DNA of 64,000 nt, taken from positions 238,081 through 302,080 of the forward strand of contig NZ_BOOY01000003.1 of the NCBI RefSeq assembly GCF_016863475.1, read 5' to 3'. The translations under genes were made by a program, and so were the position numbers. A model generated the notes under the pieces. That model saw only the letters and a program-made list of their open reading frames with translations, was not told the origin of the DNA and ran no database searches. Positions 60,684-64,000 of the stretch are shown here, piece by piece. The stretch is from Spirilliplanes yamanashiensis (GTDB taxonomy: Bacteria; Actinomycetota; Actinomycetes; Mycobacteriales; Micromonosporaceae). Numbering within the stretch: position 1 is the first letter of the stretch; the number at the start of each line of letters is the position of its first letter.

Positions 60684-61094
60684 TCAGCGGTGGGTCGGCG
60701 CGGCCGTCACCCGGCGCCACAGGGCGCTGTCGCACGTGCCCGCCGCCCGCTCGAACGCGCCCCAGCGCACCATCACCGGCTCGCCGAGGTTGACCCAGCT
60801 GTCACGCTTGGCGTGCCGGTCCCAGGCGCGCGTCGGGATCGGCAGGTGGTCGCGCCGCCGGCTCTTGTCCTGGCTGGTGATCTTGAGCACGACGGCGCCG
60901 CGCCACCGCCGCCGCAACACCAGGCACGGCCGCACCTTCGACCCGGTCCCGTCGGCGTACGGCACGTCGGCCCACCAGATCTCCCCGGGCCGCGGCCGCG
61001 CGGTCCGGCCCGGGCGGCGCCGCCGGACCACGACGGCGACGGCCACCGCCGCGACGCCCGCCGCGAGCAGCAACCACAGCGCCTGATCGCTCAT
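60684..61094 (-). CDS. PemK/MazF-like protein with N-terminal membrane anchor
   Basis: A 136-residue protein from ATG 61094, set by GGAGG just upstream (GTG 61100 lies within that site). Residues 5-24 are a membrane helix (LWLLLAAGVAAVAVAVVV), followed by Arg-rich basic residues and then a PemK-like domain (PGEIWWADVPYADGTGSKVRPCLVL). That motif is the start of the MazF/PemK ribonuclease fold. Such toxins are normally soluble and come with a small antitoxin gene; neither fits here. It may be a degenerate or membrane-tethered RNA-binding relative. Confidence 0.72.
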   Translation of the reverse strand: MSDQALWLLLAAGVAAVAVAVVVRRRRPGRTARPRPGEIWWADVPYADGTGSKVRPCLVLRRRWRGAVVLKITSQDKSRRRDHLPIPTRAWDRHAKRDSWVNLGEPVMVRWGAFERAAGTCDSALWRRVTAAPTHR

Positions 61095-61192
61095 CGGCAC
61101 CTCCGGCGCGTCACGGTACCCGGCCCCGCTGAGCGCCCGTCGGCCGTGGCGCGGGGCGGATGTCGGACCCGGCGGCTACGGTGCTTTCGTAG

Positions 61193-63457
<2,265 letters not shown>

Positions 63458-63584
63458 TCATGCCGGGAAGCGACGTGAGAGTCAGTATTTCGAGTTAGTC
63501 ACGGAATGTCTGATTGAGGCGTTTGTGATCCTTCCGCCCGTATGGTGAAGGCTTCTGGCAGCCACGCCATCGGGGGAGGGTCGC

Positions 63585-64000
63585 ATGGAGTCCGCGCACC
63601 GCAGCGGTCCCGACAAGTCCGAACACGACACGCCCGGCGCCCCTGCGCCGGAAGCGAGCCGTGCCCGGGCGTCGTCGGGCACCGACCAACGGCCGGCCGG
63701 CCCCGACCAGGCGCAGACGGCTGCTCACTCCGCCGTCGCGGTCCGCGACGCCGACCCGACCCCGGCGGGCCGGGCTGGATCGTCTTCCTCCTCATCCGCT
63801 TCGGGCTTGTCTGCTTTAGGCTCGTCTGTTTCGGGCTCGTCGGCGTTGGCCTCTCCCGCGTTGGCCTCGTCCGCGTCGGGTTTGGCCGCGTCGGGTTCGT
63901 CTGCTCCGGGCTCATCGGCCTCGGGCTCATCGGCCTCGGGCTCATCGGCCTCGGGCTCATCGGCCTCGGGCTCATCGGCCTCGGGCTCATCGGCCTCGGG
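63585..64000 (+). CDS. Ser/Gly/Ala-repeat protein, 3' cut by the window
   Basis: An open frame from ATG 63585 with GGGGGAGGG five bases before, running beyond the window; 138 residues are visible. The first roughly 65 residues are hydrophilic (HRSGPDKSEHD, RASSGTDQRPAG). Then comes low-complexity sequence rich in Ser, Gly and Ala, ending in perfect GSSAS repeats. A TTA leucine codon (codon 78, 63816-63818), very rare in such genomes, occurs in the Ser-rich part. The upstream region is AT-richer than its neighbours and has TATGGT at 63541 as a -10 candidate. The product cannot be named; it may be a disordered linker or surface region of a larger protein. Confidence 0.65.
   Translation, partial: MESAHRSGPDKSEHDTPGAPAPEASRARASSGTDQRPAGPDQAQTAAHSAVAVRDADPTPAGRAGSSSSSSASGLSALGSSVSGSSALASPALASSASGLAASGSSAPGSSASGSSASGSSASGSSASGSSASGSSAS
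63911..64000 (+). repeat. 15-bp tandem repeat (at least six copies)
   Basis: The unit CTCATCGGCCTCGGG repeats six times without change from 63911 to the end of the window and probably continues. It encodes Gly-Ser-Ser-Ala-Ser in the frame of the gene at 63585. Identity between copies suggests recent slippage. On the other strand it gives a Pro-Arg-Pro-Met-Ser repeat, which I take as non-coding. Confidence 0.9.

Noticed and set aside
63499..63990. A Pro-Arg-Pro-Met-Ser repeat protein on the minus strand
   Set aside because: It mirrors the repeat of the plus-strand gene, which has a good ribosome site and start.
63911..64000. A CRISPR array
   Set aside because: Units are 15 bp, contiguous and in frame with no spacers; a coding tandem repeat.

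Overview
The window reads as chromosomal DNA of a very high-GC actinobacterium. Third codon positions are almost all G or C, GTG and TTG starts are common, and many -10 boxes (TANNNT) lie only 6-8 bases before a start codon, as expected for leaderless mRNAs. Isobutyryl-CoA mutase, the 180-kDa-type NAD-glutamate dehydrogenase, RHS/LamG secreted proteins, actinobacterial-type sortases and a PAS-plus-chemoreceptor pair suggest a Micromonosporaceae-like soil organism, possibly with motile spores. The taxonomic placement is inference. I saw no rRNA, tRNA, IS element or CRISPR array.

1-4.35 kb: the 3' part of an RHS-repeat gene whose tip lacks a Hint domain, overlapped by the first of two tandem paralogous lipoprotein genes. 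4.37-9.4 kb: a PadR regulator divergent from a flavin monooxygenase across a clear palindromic operator, a membrane GGDEF protein, and the large subunit of isobutyryl-CoA mutase. 9.5-21.7 kb: the most accessory part. A secreted LamG-type protein and a 2286-residue RHS protein with a Hint domain and a C-terminal tip of unknown fold form an operon with a small immunity-like gene, closed by a perfect 18-bp hairpin. A run of four further small, mostly overlapping genes follows, and the last is a paralogue of the immunity-like gene.

21.8-34.7 kb: a CnoX-like thioredoxin, a variant arginase-family protein with an acidic tail, a class B-type penicillin-binding protein, the large NAD-glutamate dehydrogenase, a DUF4142 protein with a class F sortase, and a copper P-type ATPase whose probable CsoR operator overlaps the sortase stop codon. 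35-43.7 kb: a TetR operon with two palindromic boxes, a GH3 beta-hexosaminidase divergent from a ROK regulator, an ABC ATPase, ribokinase, a split Aer-like aerotaxis receptor (PAS protein plus soluble chemoreceptor), and two small membrane proteins.

43.7-56.2 kb: enoyl-CoA hydratase, a membrane-anchored Hsp70, a ThDP enzyme, a CPBP protease, a NarL-type two-component system, DUF202 proteins, a GNAT enzyme, etfB-etfA, and an LADTG-bearing DUF4397 protein overlapping a second class F sortase. 56.3-64 kb: cysteine desulfurase, GNAT, mnmA, a MetE-C-like protein, a VOC protein, a membrane-anchored PemK-like protein, ligA, and the start of a Ser/Gly/Ala-repeat gene with a 15-bp tandem repeat and a TTA codon.

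The themes that connect genes are: polymorphic-toxin loci with spare immunity-like genes; two sortase modules; acyl-CoA and electron-transfer metabolism (icmA, ech, etfBA); sulfur transfer to tRNA (cysteine desulfurase near mnmA); and a shared promoter style with -10 boxes almost abutting start codons. The strongest candidates for new biology are the RHS tips with their adjacent genes, the membrane-anchored Hsp70 and PemK-like proteins, and the tightly nested regulatory sites.
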